Shown here: positions 10,677 through 22,924 of the stretch, piece by piece
Layout of the letters: the number at the start of each line of letters is the position of its first letter
Numbering within the stretch: position 1 is the stretch's first letter
Assembly (NCBI GenBank): GCA_963932465.1
Contig: OZ010792.1
Span: forward strand, 18,617,701-18,681,700
DNA: 64,000 nt
Source: Maratus speciosus
Lineage: Eukaryota; Arthropoda; Arachnida; Araneae; Salticidae
Reading direction: 5' to 3'
Notes under the pieces: model-generated
Database searches by the model: none
The model's input: only the letters and a program-made list of their open reading frames with translations
What the model was told of the DNA's origin: nothing
Made by a program: the position numbers and the translations under genes

Positions 10677-12258
10677 AACAAAACATAAGAGCATGAAAAA
10701 ATTTAATATATTGTTCGCAGAGAAGTTGCCTGTTCTTGCAAATACATTGAAGAGGGTTTGTAACACTTCATCGCTTGATGTATGGATGGAGGAATTTACA
10801 GAATTATTGCAGTTGTTAATGAATTTATGCTTTCGTCGTGGCACGCTTCAACATAAGCCTACAGTTAACTGGTACGATAGTGCCTTGAGGTCTGAACGTA
10901 ACCGAGTAAATGCTCTATATAAGCGATATATGAAAAATCTAGATGTGGCTATTTACAAGGAAAATTATTTCCAAGCAAGACGTAAATATAAAAGAAATTT
11001 TAGACAAGAAAAGCGTTCAGGGTGGCTTAATTTTTGTGAAAAAACGAACAATGCTTATGGTAGTCTCTATAAGTTTATTTCTAAAAAGACAACCTCGCTA
11101 ACAGATCTTGTTTTTAATACTCTTGAAAATTCACATGTTTTTGCCTTCTACGACAATGTAGCAGAAAATCTTATGTCTGAGCATTTTGCGGTGAATGAAC
11201 AACCTTCTGAAACCTTTGAATTTATAAGCGATATCAATTTTGAAGACTCAGAAGACTTCATCCCTATAACAAAACGTGAATTGTTCTTTGTACTAAACAA
11301 GCAGAGCAATAATAAAGCTCCTGGTTATGAAGAGATTGATGCATTAATTGTTAAAAATATTTGTAAGAAATGTACATCCTTTATGATCTCACTTTTCAAT
11401 ACCTGCCTTAAGTTTGGTTACTTTCCAAAATGTTGGAAAAGGGGTACAGTTATATTTTTTCGTAAGCGTAACCATGACCCAAGACAACCTAAGTCCTACA
11501 GGCCCATTACTTTATTGCCAATTTTGGCAAAGGTATTTGAAAGGATAATTAATATTCATACTATTACAATGCTGGAGTCTATGTCCTACCTAGATGGCGG
11601 TCAACATGGCTTTGGAGAAAGTCGGAGTACGGTTTCAGCTCTTGCAGCTTTACGGAAACTTATAAAGGAATCATTATCTACTCATAAATATTGCACATTT
11701 GTGTCATTCGATATAGTAGGCGCCTTTGATGTAATGGACTGGTTTGTTTTAGCTGCTCTGATAGATGATCTTCCAATTTTTGAATACTTAAAAATTTCAT
11801 TAAAGAATTATATAATCCATCGACTTATTGGTTTTAAATTTGTTCGTGGTATACGATGGTTTAGAGTTTTTCGCGGCTGTCCCCAAGGTTCTTGCCTGGG
11901 ACCATTACTTTGGATGATGGTAGCAGACAAGATCTTGAAACGTTACAAGCAACATAGTCATAGAATTATATCGTATGCAGATGACTCGGCTAAAGTTGAA
12001 GGAGTTGATACTAGATCTGCCTTGGAAAATACAGTCAATAAAAGTATTAGTATCTTTGCATCGATTTGCCGCGAACTACGTCTAATCATTAGTGCGGAGA
12101 AATCTGAAGCCATGCTCTTCGGGAGATTTACACTCAAAAAACGTCGTCCTATATTTAAGCTTGAAGGGAAGAGTATTTCAGTTAAGGATAACTTAATGTA
12201 TCTAGGTTTTTATTTGGATAGCAGGTTTCATTGGTTGGAACATTTGGTTGGTACGTGA
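10677..12258 (+). pseudogene. LINE ORF2 reverse transcriptase domain
   Basis: The longest intact coding stretch in the window, 521 codons from the first Met at 10693; that Met is internal to the original ORF2. RT motifs in order: KSYRPITLLP near residue 272, VSFDIVGAFD (motif A with catalytic Asp) at about 337-346, GCPQGSCLGP (motif B) at about 395-404, and SYADDS (motif C, YADD box) at about 427-432. Then LGFYLDSRFHW of the thumb region. These are the active-site residues of an RNA-dependent DNA polymerase that performs target-primed reverse transcription. The frame breaks at about 12250 and continues in the next frame. Confidence 0.93.
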
Positions 12259-12874
12259 GAAAATAAAAGACTTTAGTTGCAGCATGCAAAAGCCCCGTAT
12301 ACGTGATAAAGGCTTACCTTTGAAATATCTTAAGATATGGTATAACTCTGTATTGAAAAGGCAAATATCGTATGGTTACGAGATTTGGTTCAATGCTCTT
12401 AGATACCATAGTATTCGGCGACTACCTTCGTATCAAAGACTTTGTTTATTACCCATAATACGTGTTTATACATCAGTTTCAACTGCTGCTCTGTGTGTCT
12501 TCTCAAGAATACCACCAATTGAGACTGAATTAATACAGTTGGCTCTTTTTTATGATATTTTGAAGAATGACAGGACAGATTGGATAGGTGAAACCTATGT
12601 TTCATCACATCGTTTAGCTAAAAAAGTTGCAACGTTTGATTATCCATATTTGTATTATACACATTATATTAATTTTGTTGTTCCAGTTACTAAGAGTGTC
12701 CCACATCATACACATCCTGTATTCTACACTGATGGCTCAAAGATGCAAACTGGAGTCGGCGCTGCCTTTGTGGTTTTTATGTCAGACGTAAATTTACTAG
12801 AAAAGAGAATTAAATTGCAATCTATTAATACTGTGTTTCAGGCAGAACTTACGGCCATTGATTTAGCTATATAA
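12248..12874 (+). pseudogene. LINE ORF2 thumb and RNase H domain
   Basis: Continues the reverse transcriptase after a frameshift. LPLKYLKIWYNSVLKRQISYG is a typical post-RT connection. HPVFYTDGSKMQTGVGAAF (from about residue 156) and FQAELTAIDLA (about 195) are RNase H motifs with the first catalytic Asp and the Glu. Past a stop and frame change near 12874, FYTDSLSSVTAL (about 12910) supplies the next catalytic Asp. Near 13050, GNEHADSLAK supplies the last conserved block. RNase H removes the RNA strand of the hybrid made by the RT. Confidence 0.88.
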
Positions 12875-13097
12875 TGGTGTAGAGACTCTACTTATAGTAC
12901 ATTCCATTTTATACAGATAGTCTATCCTCAGTCACGGCACTTAGAAATCTTTTCCCGAATGATGAAATTTTATACAATATATATACAAACCTGCGTTTGT
13001 TGAAGAACAAAATCACCAACATTGGCTGGATTAAATCACATGAGCAGACTTCAGAGGCAATGAGCATGCCGATTCTCTCGCTAAATCTGTTATCGAA

Positions 13098-13553
13098 TTG
13101 GGAATTTATGACGTTGAGATAGCCGAACCAATTCCTGTCTCATTCGCAAAACATTATCATAAAGAGGACATTGTTAAATTGTGGCAGAATGATTGGACAT
13201 ACAGTGATAAAGGCAGAGACACATTTAGTATAATCAAAACAGTTGACACCCCATTCCTTTGCTACTCTCGAGTCATTGCATATTTTATCACGTCTCATGG
13301 GGATTTTCCCAGTCATCTGTTTAAGTTGGGCAAGCGCCAGAACGATAAGTGTTTGTGTGGTAGCATCGGTGATCCAAAACATTACCTTTTCGGACGTTGT
13401 CTACTTATGCCTGTCTGTTTTGATTTTATTCGGAATTGCACATTGAGCTGGAATATGAAAAATATCTTACTGTCAAGATCAAATTATAATAAACTTAGAC
13501 AAATATATAATGAACTTAACAAACATTTCTCTTTTATAAAATACCAGTTCTGA
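13098..13553 (+). pseudogene. LINE ORF2 C-terminal Cys/His segment
   Basis: A 151-codon frame that follows the RNase H end. It contains KCLCGSIGDPKHYLFGRC, the C-x-C...H...C pattern found at the end of I, R1 and related LINE polyproteins, thought to bind nucleic acid. The first codons overlap the end of the RNase H region in a shifted frame. The stop at 13551-13553 is probably the true ORF2 end. Confidence 0.75.
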
Positions 13554-13768
13554 TTTTGACTTTGGTTTTGGGGCATAAGTTTTTTTTTCTCTATGTCTGC
13601 TTCTATTTTGTATGCCAACTTTAAGATTTTATTTAACGTTTTTTCTTCTCTGTTATAACATGTATAACTGTGTACATGACTCTATACATTGTATACAACT
13701 CTTTTTTATACAGTCATATGTCAAACCTGTAAATGACTTTAATTATTGTTTTTTATTGTTCGTTTTTA

Positions 13769-14377
13769 ACCATTTGGAAAAATGGTTATTGCTCTCGTCA
13801 GGATGGGAAATCAAAAGCATAGTTGAAGGTTTTCATTGGTTTAATCTGCATTTTATTCATTTTCTGATTGGTCTATACATTAATCTGTATTTCCCTTTAA
13901 TTTCAACAACGATGGATACCTTCTATTGCCACTATGACAAAAAAGTAATAAAAGCTACAAAAAAAAAATTAACAACTCAGAAACAAATTGAGATACAGCT
14001 TTCAAACAAATTGCATTTAAAAGTACATTTTTTTTTCTATCCGACGGTGTAAAAAGTAATAGTATCGGATGTTTAGAAGCTTAAAAATGAAATTTCATTT
14101 AAAATGGGCCGTCAGATTTCTTGGAATTCTGATGATGGAAAAGCTTTTTCCCGAACAGCCAATGAAATGCTTGGATATTTACGTAAGTTTCAGGTGGATA
14201 ATACTTAAGTTTCATGAAATCTGACGGGTCGCAGTCGATTTTGTTGGCTTGCAATTTTTACGTGTGATAACACTATTAATGTTTAATTCATGGCGTACGT
14301 AATATATGATCAACTCCGTGCTATTTTTTATGTCTTAAATTTTAGTCTTCGAAAAAATCGTTTTCCAAATGGTCGTT
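13769..14377. mobile_element. MITE family C, copy 1
   Basis: Inverted ends AACCATTTGGAAAA and TTTTCCAAATGGTCGTT. The left terminus is itself a small hairpin (AACCATTT..AAATGGTT). The second copy at 37679-38192 is colinear. The interior contains a roughly 150-bp module (AGATACAGCTTTCAAACAAA, ACGACGGTGTAAAAA, TGTTTAGAAG) that is also found in the Helitrons of 49-57 kb. The 146-codon frame at 13612-14052 overlaps it and has no protein support. Confidence 0.65.
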
Positions 14378-14789
14378 GTAATTGGATAAAATACTTTTAT
14401 TTTATTTTTTATTTTTATTTTTATTTTTTTGTTATTTAACGCCGTTGGTTTTCAGGGGCTGCTTCCTTGCCAGTTTGCATTTGGCAGAGGGAATTTTTCT
14501 GCCGGGGGTTTTCTGCCTTTGCCATTTTTGGTTGGCTCCCCGGTAGAGTGTTCCTGTTCCTTGCTTAACAGAACTGGCAGACATTGATATTTTTTTTCAT
14601 AGATATAATTTTCACTACTCTCCTCCCTCGGAAGGGTAAAATATCTTCAAGATCATACAACTTTCTTATATTTTTAAGTAAGATTTCATAAATAATTATC
14701 GATCTAATATTTTCACTAGCTATTGAAACTTGATTTGAGTGAGGAACAAGCAATGATCCATATCACACAATGCCATTGTACAGGTTGTC
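14378..14789. other. Non-coding stretch
   Basis: A run of TTTTATTTTTATTT units at 14396-14430 and a stretch with CTGCC/GGCAG repeats near 14455-14540. No gene or element ends recognised. Confidence 0.4.
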
Positions 14790-16000
14790 TATGAACCAGA
14801 GTTCTGCACGGACCCGAAAATTCAATTTGAAGTCAACCCGCAACCGGATCCGAACCTCCCCCCCCCCCTCCTGGACCCGCAACCTGACTCAAACCCGCTA
14901 AAATAATTTTCGGTCACCAGCAGCCGACCCGAACCAGACGTATTTCAACCCTCACCCGACCTGAACCCGCAAAATGTCAACGTGCAACTCGACCCTAAGC
15001 CGCAATAAAAAGAAATTAAATCATATTTTAATGCCATTATGAAAAATAATCTAAAATTGTATCTGTAATAAAATTTTTATGTTTTACGCAGAAAAATGAA
15101 CAAATCTATATATTCTTTAATATTCAAAGGTAGTAAAACCTCTGAATAGCGGACACAATGATATAGTTGAATAGAGTCAAACATCTGGCCGGGTTGTCCA
15201 GAATTTTCTTTTTTCTGCTCGGAATGAATCTAAATTTCTTTTTGCCGGTCGGGTTCACACAAAGAATTCTTGCGGATCATATTTAAGTTTTTTGTAAGTC
15301 AGGTTGTTGGGATTTTCACACAAAGTTTGAGCACAACTCTGTTTAATATGGAAATAAATACGTATTTCAATATGAGAGAGTAGATATTCAATTTACTGCA
15401 TGAGAAATGAAATGCATATATGAAATGTGATCATAGATTACACTTTCTTTGAGAACCATTTTTTCTCCTTTTGGAACATGAACAATATTATCAACATTTT
15501 ATTTTTGGGAAAAAGAAACACACAAACCACATGTATCGTATTTTTGATAGTTTTTTGGACACATACACATGGAATATTTGTGTAAATTGATAGGCGCCCG
15601 CTATTCAGAGGTAAAAGCGTTCAAATATATAAATGTTAGGAATTGAAAAAGTGCTCTCAAAATAAAAGTGCCCGCTTTTCGGGAGAAAAACCATTAAGGA
15701 AGTCTTATTGTACATACAGATTTTTAACTCGAAAAAAAAATATTTTTGACATTCTTTTGCAATTTGGATCAAACTTCGAACCCGACCCGCAAGAGTCAAA
15801 ATTCAACTCGAAACTGACTCGAACCCAAAACAAAGAAAGTCAACCGACCAGCAGTAAAGAAATGGAAGTTTTATCGACTCGAACTCGAGCCGCAACAAAA
15901 AAAAATATAGCGCCAACCCGATCCGACCTGTGGGTCAGATGGGTGCTGGTAAAAGCAGGTAACCCGACCCGGACACTGAACTGGTGTCCCAGTCTGTAAG
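14790..16000. repeat. CCCGACCCG-rich interspersed repeat
   Basis: Two clusters (14810-15005 and 15770-15980) are dense in CCCGACC, AACCCGC and GACCCG, so the minus strand is GGGT/CGGG-rich. They flank about 750 bp of AT-rich DNA. Such low-complexity CCCGACCCG stretches occur in some arthropod transposable elements. No clear terminal inverted repeats were found, so the class is unresolved. Confidence 0.45.
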
Positions 16001-16525
16001 ATAATGATTCTATGTGTTCACGAACAGTTGCAGCAGTTACTGAAAATTTTGCAATGAGTTCCTCATTAGAGTCAATTTGAGGGCTGCCGATGGCGACTAT
16101 TTTTTAATTCTATCTCGCACAACTGTCCTAGAATAAAAACATCTCATATACACTGTGACATCACGTGTAAAAGAAATATACTACAAAATCGATTTTTTGA
16201 ATATAGTTGTGCGAACACAATATAAATATAGTCACCAGTTGAAGCTCTGCAATTGGTGTCTCGCAAATGAAACATCTGGATTCTTGGAATGGGTACGACA
16301 ATCACTTGCTAGATGCTGTCAGGCCTGTATCGATATTGGTGGTGACACATTTAAGAACTTACTGTAATTGTTATGTCAATAAAGCCATTGTTTTCATTTT
16401 CGCCGTATTTCTTATTTTTCGCCAACAACATTTCAGACCCCACATTGGTATACCAAAATAGTTTCTTCATTTGTACTTTACATTCCCTTACACTTTCTCC
16501 CATGAGTTCAGGAACTTCGTGTATA

Positions 16526-16743
16526 TTAACCCATTCTGGCGAAGTAGTCCCACTTCGGGACCACCTAATTTTAAGTCCAAACTTACAAGCGGCACCAAGA
16601 ACATTTTAATAAAATTTTGTTTTTACGATAAAAGTTTAAAGTAACAAGTTTTAAATTTCTAAAAAAGTCATTTGTAAACTCCGTTGTTAGTCAATCATTT
16701 TATAATTTTACGAACAGACTTTTTCTGTGCCGGAAAGGTTTAA
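16526..16743. mobile_element. TTAA-flanked piggyBac-type MITE
   Basis: Left TTAACCCATTCTGGCGAAG; right end on the opposite strand TTAAACCTTTCCGGCACAG, an imperfect inverted repeat with TTAA at both outer edges. 218 bp, non-coding. Confidence 0.65.
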
Positions 16744-17005
16744 GCATCAGCAGATAAATGGAAGAAATTTCCCACATTGAAAATAGCGCCTTCTTACGAC
16801 GGATTGTCTTTTTGCTGGCTGGAAAACGAAAAGATTAAACCAGAAACACACAAAGTAAAAATGTAAATTATAGTTCGCGACGAAGATGGTTAACTAGGCC
16901 AAGAGTGATTCTTAAATTTAAAACCCACAGATTCGTAAAATCAGTGGATTCGAGAGGCTTAAACGACGAATAATTCAACTTAGGAATTACTAGCAGTTAG
17001 TTTTT

Positions 17006-17045
17006 TGTGTGTGTGTGTGTGTGCTTGTGTGCGTGTGTGTGTGTG
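17006..17045. repeat. (TG)n microsatellite
   Basis: Interrupted GTGTGT run of about 40 bp with one CTTGTGTGCG interruption. Confidence 0.9.
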
Positions 17046-17369
17046 CATATGTGACAAACTTCTGTTTTGAGAACTCGCCGCAGGAGAGGAAAGGGGCGCT
17101 CGTGTATGTGAACAAAATTTACAAATGGTGCACACAGTGCTATGGTATAGACAACCGGTCACAGGAATGCAGTAAGTAAGGGCTAGCAAATTTAACAGGT
17201 ATAATTGCTCTGATATAACCTTTCCTTGACCATTATTAAACGAAATAACGACAACTTGTCACTGAAACATTTCGAGACCTTTTACTGTTCTTAAATCAAT
17301 TTATAACTACTTTAAAGGCTATTTACCCTTATAAAAGTTTGAAAAGAATATTGGAAAATTTATTTCTTT

Positions 17370-17700
17370 TTAGCTCTCCGTAAATGATTTAGACAAATAT
17401 TGGATGATGTAAAACTTTAAAGATATTTTCAAAGCAGATTTATTATACTTTTTGTGCATCTTAATAATGCTTATATTTTGATCTGAATAAAAATAGGTCT
17501 TAGGATATCTGCTTGGTACGTGTATTTCCATGGGTAAATATATTGTCTTTGGAAATGTCTCAAAAGATTGCTTAAAAATGATTTAAAGCTCAGTAAGGGT
17601 AATGTTTGCTTAGGATATTTATTTAAATATTTCTTATGCAATACGAATAAACGCCCATACATTTGTAATTCTAAATGAGAAAAAAAATACTGTTTACTTT
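17370..17700. repeat. Dispersed repeat family D, copy 4 (partial)
   Basis: Shares ATTGGATGATGTAAAACTTT and TTAAATATTTCTTATGCA with copies 1-3, in the same order. Non-coding. Confidence 0.5.
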
Positions 17701-18311
17701 CCGGAAACATGTAGCGTAAAGGAAAAAAAGACGGAAGAAAAACGATTATGGAAATTTTGGTATATTTTTACATTTTGAAATTTCCTGAATCCGTGTTCCA
17801 TATTTTAAAAATGATTTTGTTCGTATAAGTTTGTAAAGTGTTATCGCGTCTGACTGGTTTTTTTTTTTATTTAGGCATTCCGAATTCTCACCAGCAAGTT
17901 TAAAAAGTTATTTTTCTTTATAATATGATAGCTACAAAATAAAGTAAAAGAAAATTGATATCAAAATTTTCTGGTATAAATTCAATATTTCTAAATAAAA
18001 AATCCACCAGATGTAGTAACACTGTGCATTGAAATTTCCTTTTAGTCCGGAAGCCGGTGCCACCGAAAGCTCCGTCATCGTGGAATTGAATAATTTTATT
18101 GTAAATCGATAGTAAAAAGACACGAACAAAATTAGCTAGGTATGACTAGGTTTGAGAAGCCGAAAATAAATAAATTATTATTAAAAAGCTGTAATGATTT
18201 ACCGTTTTCGTGGAAAGCTGACACTTGGCCAGCGTCTAGACACGAAATGAACAAATTCAAAGCAAAATAAATGTGAAATTTTATCAAGGACAGTAGACCA
18301 AAGCGATATAA
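17701..18311. other. Non-coding stretch with a MITE-like motif pair
   Basis: ATTCTCACCAGC near 17884 and TTTCTGGTATAAATTC near 17965 form the same inverted internal pair seen in TTAA MITEs, but no terminal TTAA repeats were recognised. No gene. Confidence 0.35.
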
Positions 18312-18549
18312 TTAACCCGAGAGTAGTCGCGTCTTTTTTTAGAACGCTTGTAGTCGCGCTCGGTCTATTTGCCGCCGTTCCCGTTTGGCCGAAAAAACAG
18401 AGGAAAATTGCCAGTGTTACTAGAAGATCGAAAACGGCGAAAATAAGGGGGAAATATCGCTTGAATGCGAAAAGATAAACGTTATAGCAATTAGCACGCA
18501 TTTACGTTAAGTGTATATTTGGTTAACATTTAAATAAATGTTTTAATAA

Positions 18550-20370
18550 CTTTTTTTTTCAAAATTTGTAAAAATGATAAAAATTATAATAAAAACTGAC
18601 AAAATTTGTAAAGATTCAATGAATATCAAATTAAAACAAATTTTCAGTTATAAATTTGAAATTGTGATACATATTTTTCGAAAGGACAGCAGCGCAGTCA
18701 GGTAGGTTTTAACGGTGGTCCGGCACTAGGAGCCAATTGAAGTTGAAAAAATACATTTCTAATATATTTTTCTTTCCATATCTATACAGATAATAAAAAA
18801 GGGAGATAAAATAACTACTAATTTGAAATTATTAATATAACAACAGTAGCTACTTTCTATTTCATATTTTTTTTTTCTTTTCGTTGAGTCGTTTTTATGT
18901 GTGCAACTTTAGAGATTTGATAATTCAATACTTTTTCTCAAATGAAAATATATGAATCAAATGAAAATATATGCATGAAAATAAATGAAACAAATGAAAA
19001 TATACGGACATATTTCAGAGTGAAACAGCATTCTTTTTTCACCCTTCTGGGTATGAGCTTCGTATATATGAAGTAAATAATAAGTAATAATTTATTAAAA
19101 TTAAATATTTTATTTCTGTAAATTTCCACTATGGATTTTAACCCCCCCCCCTTTTTTTTTCTTTTTTGCAAAATTTGTATTGTTATATAAACTGGCTGAA
19201 TTTGTAAAGATACAATGAATAACAAATTAAAACAAAATTTCAGTTATAAATTTGAAATCGTAATTCATATTTTTTGAAAGGACAGCAGTACAGTCAGGTT
19301 GGTTTTAACGGTGGTCCGGCACTAGGAGATAATTGAAGTTGAAAAAACTACATGTCTAATATATTTTTCTTACCATATATATTTATACATATAATGAAAA
19401 AAGGAGATAAAATAATTATTAATTTGAAATTATTAATATAACAGCAGTAGCTACTTTTTATTTCATTACATTTTTTTTTTTTTTTTGTTGTTTGTTTGTT
19501 TTCGTTGAGTCATTTTTGTGTGTGCAACTTTAGAGATTTGATAATTCAATACTTTTTCTCAAATGAAAATACTATATGAACCAAATGAAAATATATGCAT
19601 GAAAATAAATGAAACACACGGAAATATACGGACTTATTTCAGGAGGGGGCAGCGTTCTTTTTTCATCCTTCCGGGTACGAGCTTCATATATATGAAGAAA
19701 ATAATAAGTAATAATTTATTAAAATTAAATATTTTATTTGTATAAATTTCCACTGTGGATTTTAACCTTTTCTTTTGCAAAATTTGTAAAAATGATAAAA
19801 AATATTATATAAAATGACTGAATTTGTAAAGATATAATGAATAACAAATTAAAACAAATTTTCAGTTATAAATTTGAATTCGTGATACATATTTTTCGAA
19901 AGTATAGCAGCGCTCTCAGGTTGGTTTTGATGATGGTCCGGCTGTAGGAGCCAATTGAAATTGAAAAAATACATTTCTAATATTTTTTCCCTTACCATAT
20001 ATATACAGTTAATAAAAAAAAAAGATAAAATAATCATTTCTCTGAAATTATTAATATAAAAGCAGTAGCTACTTTTAATTTCTTTCCTTTTTTTTTTTCT
20101 ATTCGTTGATTCGTTTTTGTGTGTGCAACTTTAGAGATTTGATAATTCAGTACTTTTTCTCAAATGAAAATACATGAACCAAATGAAAATACATGAAGAA
20201 AAATAGATGAAACAAATGAAAATATACGGAGCTATCTCAGTGTGGGGCAGCGTTCTTTTTTCACCCTTCTGGGTACGAGCTTCGTATATATGAAGTAAAT
20301 AATAAATAATAATTTATTTAAATTAAATATTTTATTTGTATAAATTTTCACTGTGGATTTTAATCCCACT
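18550..20370. repeat. Array of three ~600-620 bp tandem repeats
   Basis: Landmarks recur with a period of about 600-622 bp: TGTGCAACTTTAGAGATTTG at about 18900, 19521 and 20122; CTTTTTTCACCCTTC at about 19031, 19654 and 20255; CAGTTATAAATTTGAA at about 18645, 19241 and 19863. Units differ by scattered substitutions and by length of T and C runs. Each contains AAATGAAAATATATG sub-repeats. No coding potential. Confidence 0.9.
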
Positions 20371-21063
20371 TACGGATAAATAATTTTAAAGAACCGAACT
20401 GAAAAAAAGTTCATTTTGATTGTACCCCTTCATTTAATTAAAATAAATATACATTTGTGCATATCAATTCATGCTATGAATAATTCACAAAAAAAATTTT
20501 CTTACAATACATAGCAAAATAATAAAAATACGAAGGTAGCAAATTTTCTCTCAAATTATAAGCATGCAGTAATCGCTTAATTTGAATGAACATATGTACA
20601 TATAACATGTACATATTAAACCTTGATTTAGATAAATCAGTTTGGGAGAACAAAACCCGTCAATATTGATTTTGTTAATGTTTCAGCACTAGGCGCCAAT
20701 CAGAGTTAAAAAGATACAATCATTTAATTAAAATAAATATTAAATTGTAGTTTCTTGATAATATTTATTAAAGTATAATTTAATTTGAATGAATTTTTAC
20801 TTTTAGAATGAAAAACATTATTTATGAAAAATAGTTTGTACAACTGAACGCCAACAAAGTGAATTTTGTTACACCCCGGAACTTGGCGATCTTTGAATTT
20901 GAATAAAAAAAGAGTTGCTGCGGCGCTGTTAAAAATGTGTATTTTCATTTACAGTAAACATTTTAAAAATAGATAAATTTTAGAAAAGTACTTACCCTAT
21001 TCTTTTAATTATAGTACAAACATTAGCTGAATTATCCATAAAATATTTTTATTTGCATACATT
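20371..21063. other. Non-coding stretch between array and transposase
   Basis: Contains a diverged fragment of the tandem unit near 20690 (CAGCACTAGGCGCCAAT against CGGCACTAGGAGCCAAT). No gene. It is the transposon's 3' untranslated side if the whole is one element. Confidence 0.45.
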
Positions 21064-22799
21064 CTAATCTACATTAGAAAATTCATATTGTTTAGCACAT
21101 GCCACAGACAACTGATACGCATGCTCTTTGCAGATATATAGACTACAGTTTTGACAAAATTGTTTTGTTTTTCGATTTTGCTTTGTTGTGCAAAAAATAA
21201 ATCTTTCAATTTTGGGAGATCGGACAACTTTATTTTCTGGTTCCCCACAAAATTCTCTTATCTTTCTTTTTAAAGGGTTTGGCAATGATGTTGTTTGTTT
21301 TCTGTCATTTATATGTTCCCTTATTAAATCAAAAGCAAGTTCTTTCAAAATATAGCGACGAACAACCTTTTTTCCCGTATTTTTCTGAAAAAAAAAAATG
21401 AGAATTTATTCCCGCAATATTCATCAGCGAAAAAAAACAAAGTAAGCGGCCATCTATTACTTTTTCTTGCTACTGAATAGGACCCTTTCATCTCATCTAC
21501 TACGTCAACGCCTCCTTTTGTAATATTATATTGCTTTATAATGTCTGGCTTTATTTGTTGTGAATCATCTGTTGCTGTGTCATGATGCATTGTTGAGATA
21601 AGTAATACGGATGCATATTTTTTGGCACATAAGATACTAACGTTATGTCTTCGTAAAATCCAAAAGTACTTGATAAAACTTCTCTGCTTTTAGAGGGCAA
21701 AACAACTTTGGGTATTTATTTTTTATTTTTTCTCAATGTCCCAATCATTGTAAGGTTGTTATCCTCTAAAAGTGATTTTGCAAAAGGGACAGACTTGAAT
21801 TAGTTATCCATTGTGACATTTCTTCCGGTTCCTGATATGGGCATTGTAAGACGTTTTACTACATCAGATGGTGAATTGCTCAAATAAAAGTCTCCGTCTG
21901 GTTGCTGACCAGCATAAATTTCTAATTTCGAAACATAAAAGTTAATAGCATCAACCAATGCATATATTTTAATGCCGTATTTTGCTGGTTTCGATTTCAT
22001 ATAGACACGAAATGAACAGCGACCGCGAAATTGTTCCAGCATTTCATCGATCGTCACGTATTCACTCAATGTAAAATGCTTTTCAAAAGCACTATTAATT
22101 TCGAAAAATACTTCCCTGATGGGAGCTAACTTATCTGATGCACGTCTTTCTTTTCTGCTGTTATTATCATCAAATCGTAGGCACTTCTATAAAAATCTAA
22201 ATCTTCGTAAAGACATTGTTGTTTTCAAAACATCGGCGCCTGTGCCATCATCGCTCCATAAATCCGTTAAATTTTCATGGGATGATTTCATAACACCAGT
22301 AATATAAAGCAAACCCAATACTGCTTTTAGTTCCGTTAGCGAAATTAACTTACAGTCCCTTTCTCTTGAAAGTCCCTTTCTCTTGAGGTTGCTGAGTTTA
22401 TATATATATATTTGTATAGTTCACAATTTTCTGTAGAACGCAATCATTAAAAAATAGTTTCCAGGCATCGAAAACTATCAATGCATCTTTTGCACTGTCG
22501 CGCACTCCTGGTGAACCACAAACAATATTATGTTGTCTCCATCGTACATTTGTTCTTGGTGGATTCTTTTCCCATTTTGTAATATTATCCTTACCAATAA
22601 AAAAATTGGATGGCGATACTGAACATTCAATTTCTATCTCTTCATTTTCAGATTCTTCATTATCAGTTTCCGCATCTTCGTTTAAAATTAAATTATTATC
22701 TTCCTCTGATGAACTGCCTTCATCACTAATGTAATCTTCTTCTAAATTGTCAAAAAGTTTTAGAGCTTCTTGAATAGTTAAAAACTTTTTACGAGACAT
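21064..22799 (-). pseudogene. piggyBac transposase, degenerate
   Basis: The start codon is placed at 22799 (MSRKKFLTIQEALKLF). An acidic N-terminal region (SDEGSSSEEDNN, ETDNEESENEE) comes next, then KWEKNPPRTNVRWR. In shifted frames come ISLTELKAVLGLLY and DLWSDDGTGAD. EYVTIDEMLEQFRGRC, KPAKYGIKIYALVDA (first catalytic Asp), ISGTGRNVTMDN (second Asp) and TKGGVDVVDEMKGSY (third Asp) follow. The C-terminal Cys-rich domain is FCTTKQNRKTKQFCQNCS, YICKEH. The order and the three Asp residues match the DDE domain of piggyBac transposases, which cut and paste at TTAA. The gene is dead: a frameshift near 22398, in-frame stops after VTMDN and after TLRKNKK, and another break near 21350. It could once have moved the TTAA MITEs in this window. 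Confidence 0.92.
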
Positions 22800-22908
22800 T
22801 GTTAAAATAATCAAATACTCTATGAGCAAAATATCAGTAAGAGAAAAAAAAGAGAGAGAGAGCAAAGGGAAGAGACTCCCGATCAGGACTCCGCCTTCCA
22901 GAAATTCG

Positions 22909-22924
22909 GGGGGGGGGGGGGGGG
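22909..22924. repeat. Poly-G run upstream of the transposase
   Basis: About 16 consecutive G at 22909-22924, roughly 110 bp upstream of the inferred start codon. A purine-rich AGAGAGAGAGAG tract lies between, on the plus strand. Confidence 0.8.

Larger units (their letters stand above)
9156..13560 (+). mobile_element. Degenerate I/R1-type LINE (non-LTR retrotransposon)
   Basis: The domain order is a gag-like CCHC zinc knuckle ORF1 end, APE endonuclease, reverse transcriptase, RNase H and a C-terminal Cys/His segment, all on the plus strand. This order is known for RNase H-bearing non-LTR clades such as I. The copy is 5' truncated at 9156 and carries several frameshifts and stops. It is interrupted by two MITEs (9921-10189 and 10469-10676). 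No clear poly-A tail or target duplication was identified after 13553. It is a fossil and cannot move. Confidence 0.88.

Noticed and set aside
13612..14052. 146-codon frame after the LINE
   Set aside because: Crosses the LINE 3' side and the left end of a MITE; it cannot be one gene.
18312..20370. 600-bp repeats as LTRs of a retrotransposon
   Set aside because: There are three adjacent copies with no internal gag-pol between them and no primer-binding site; they are a tandem array.
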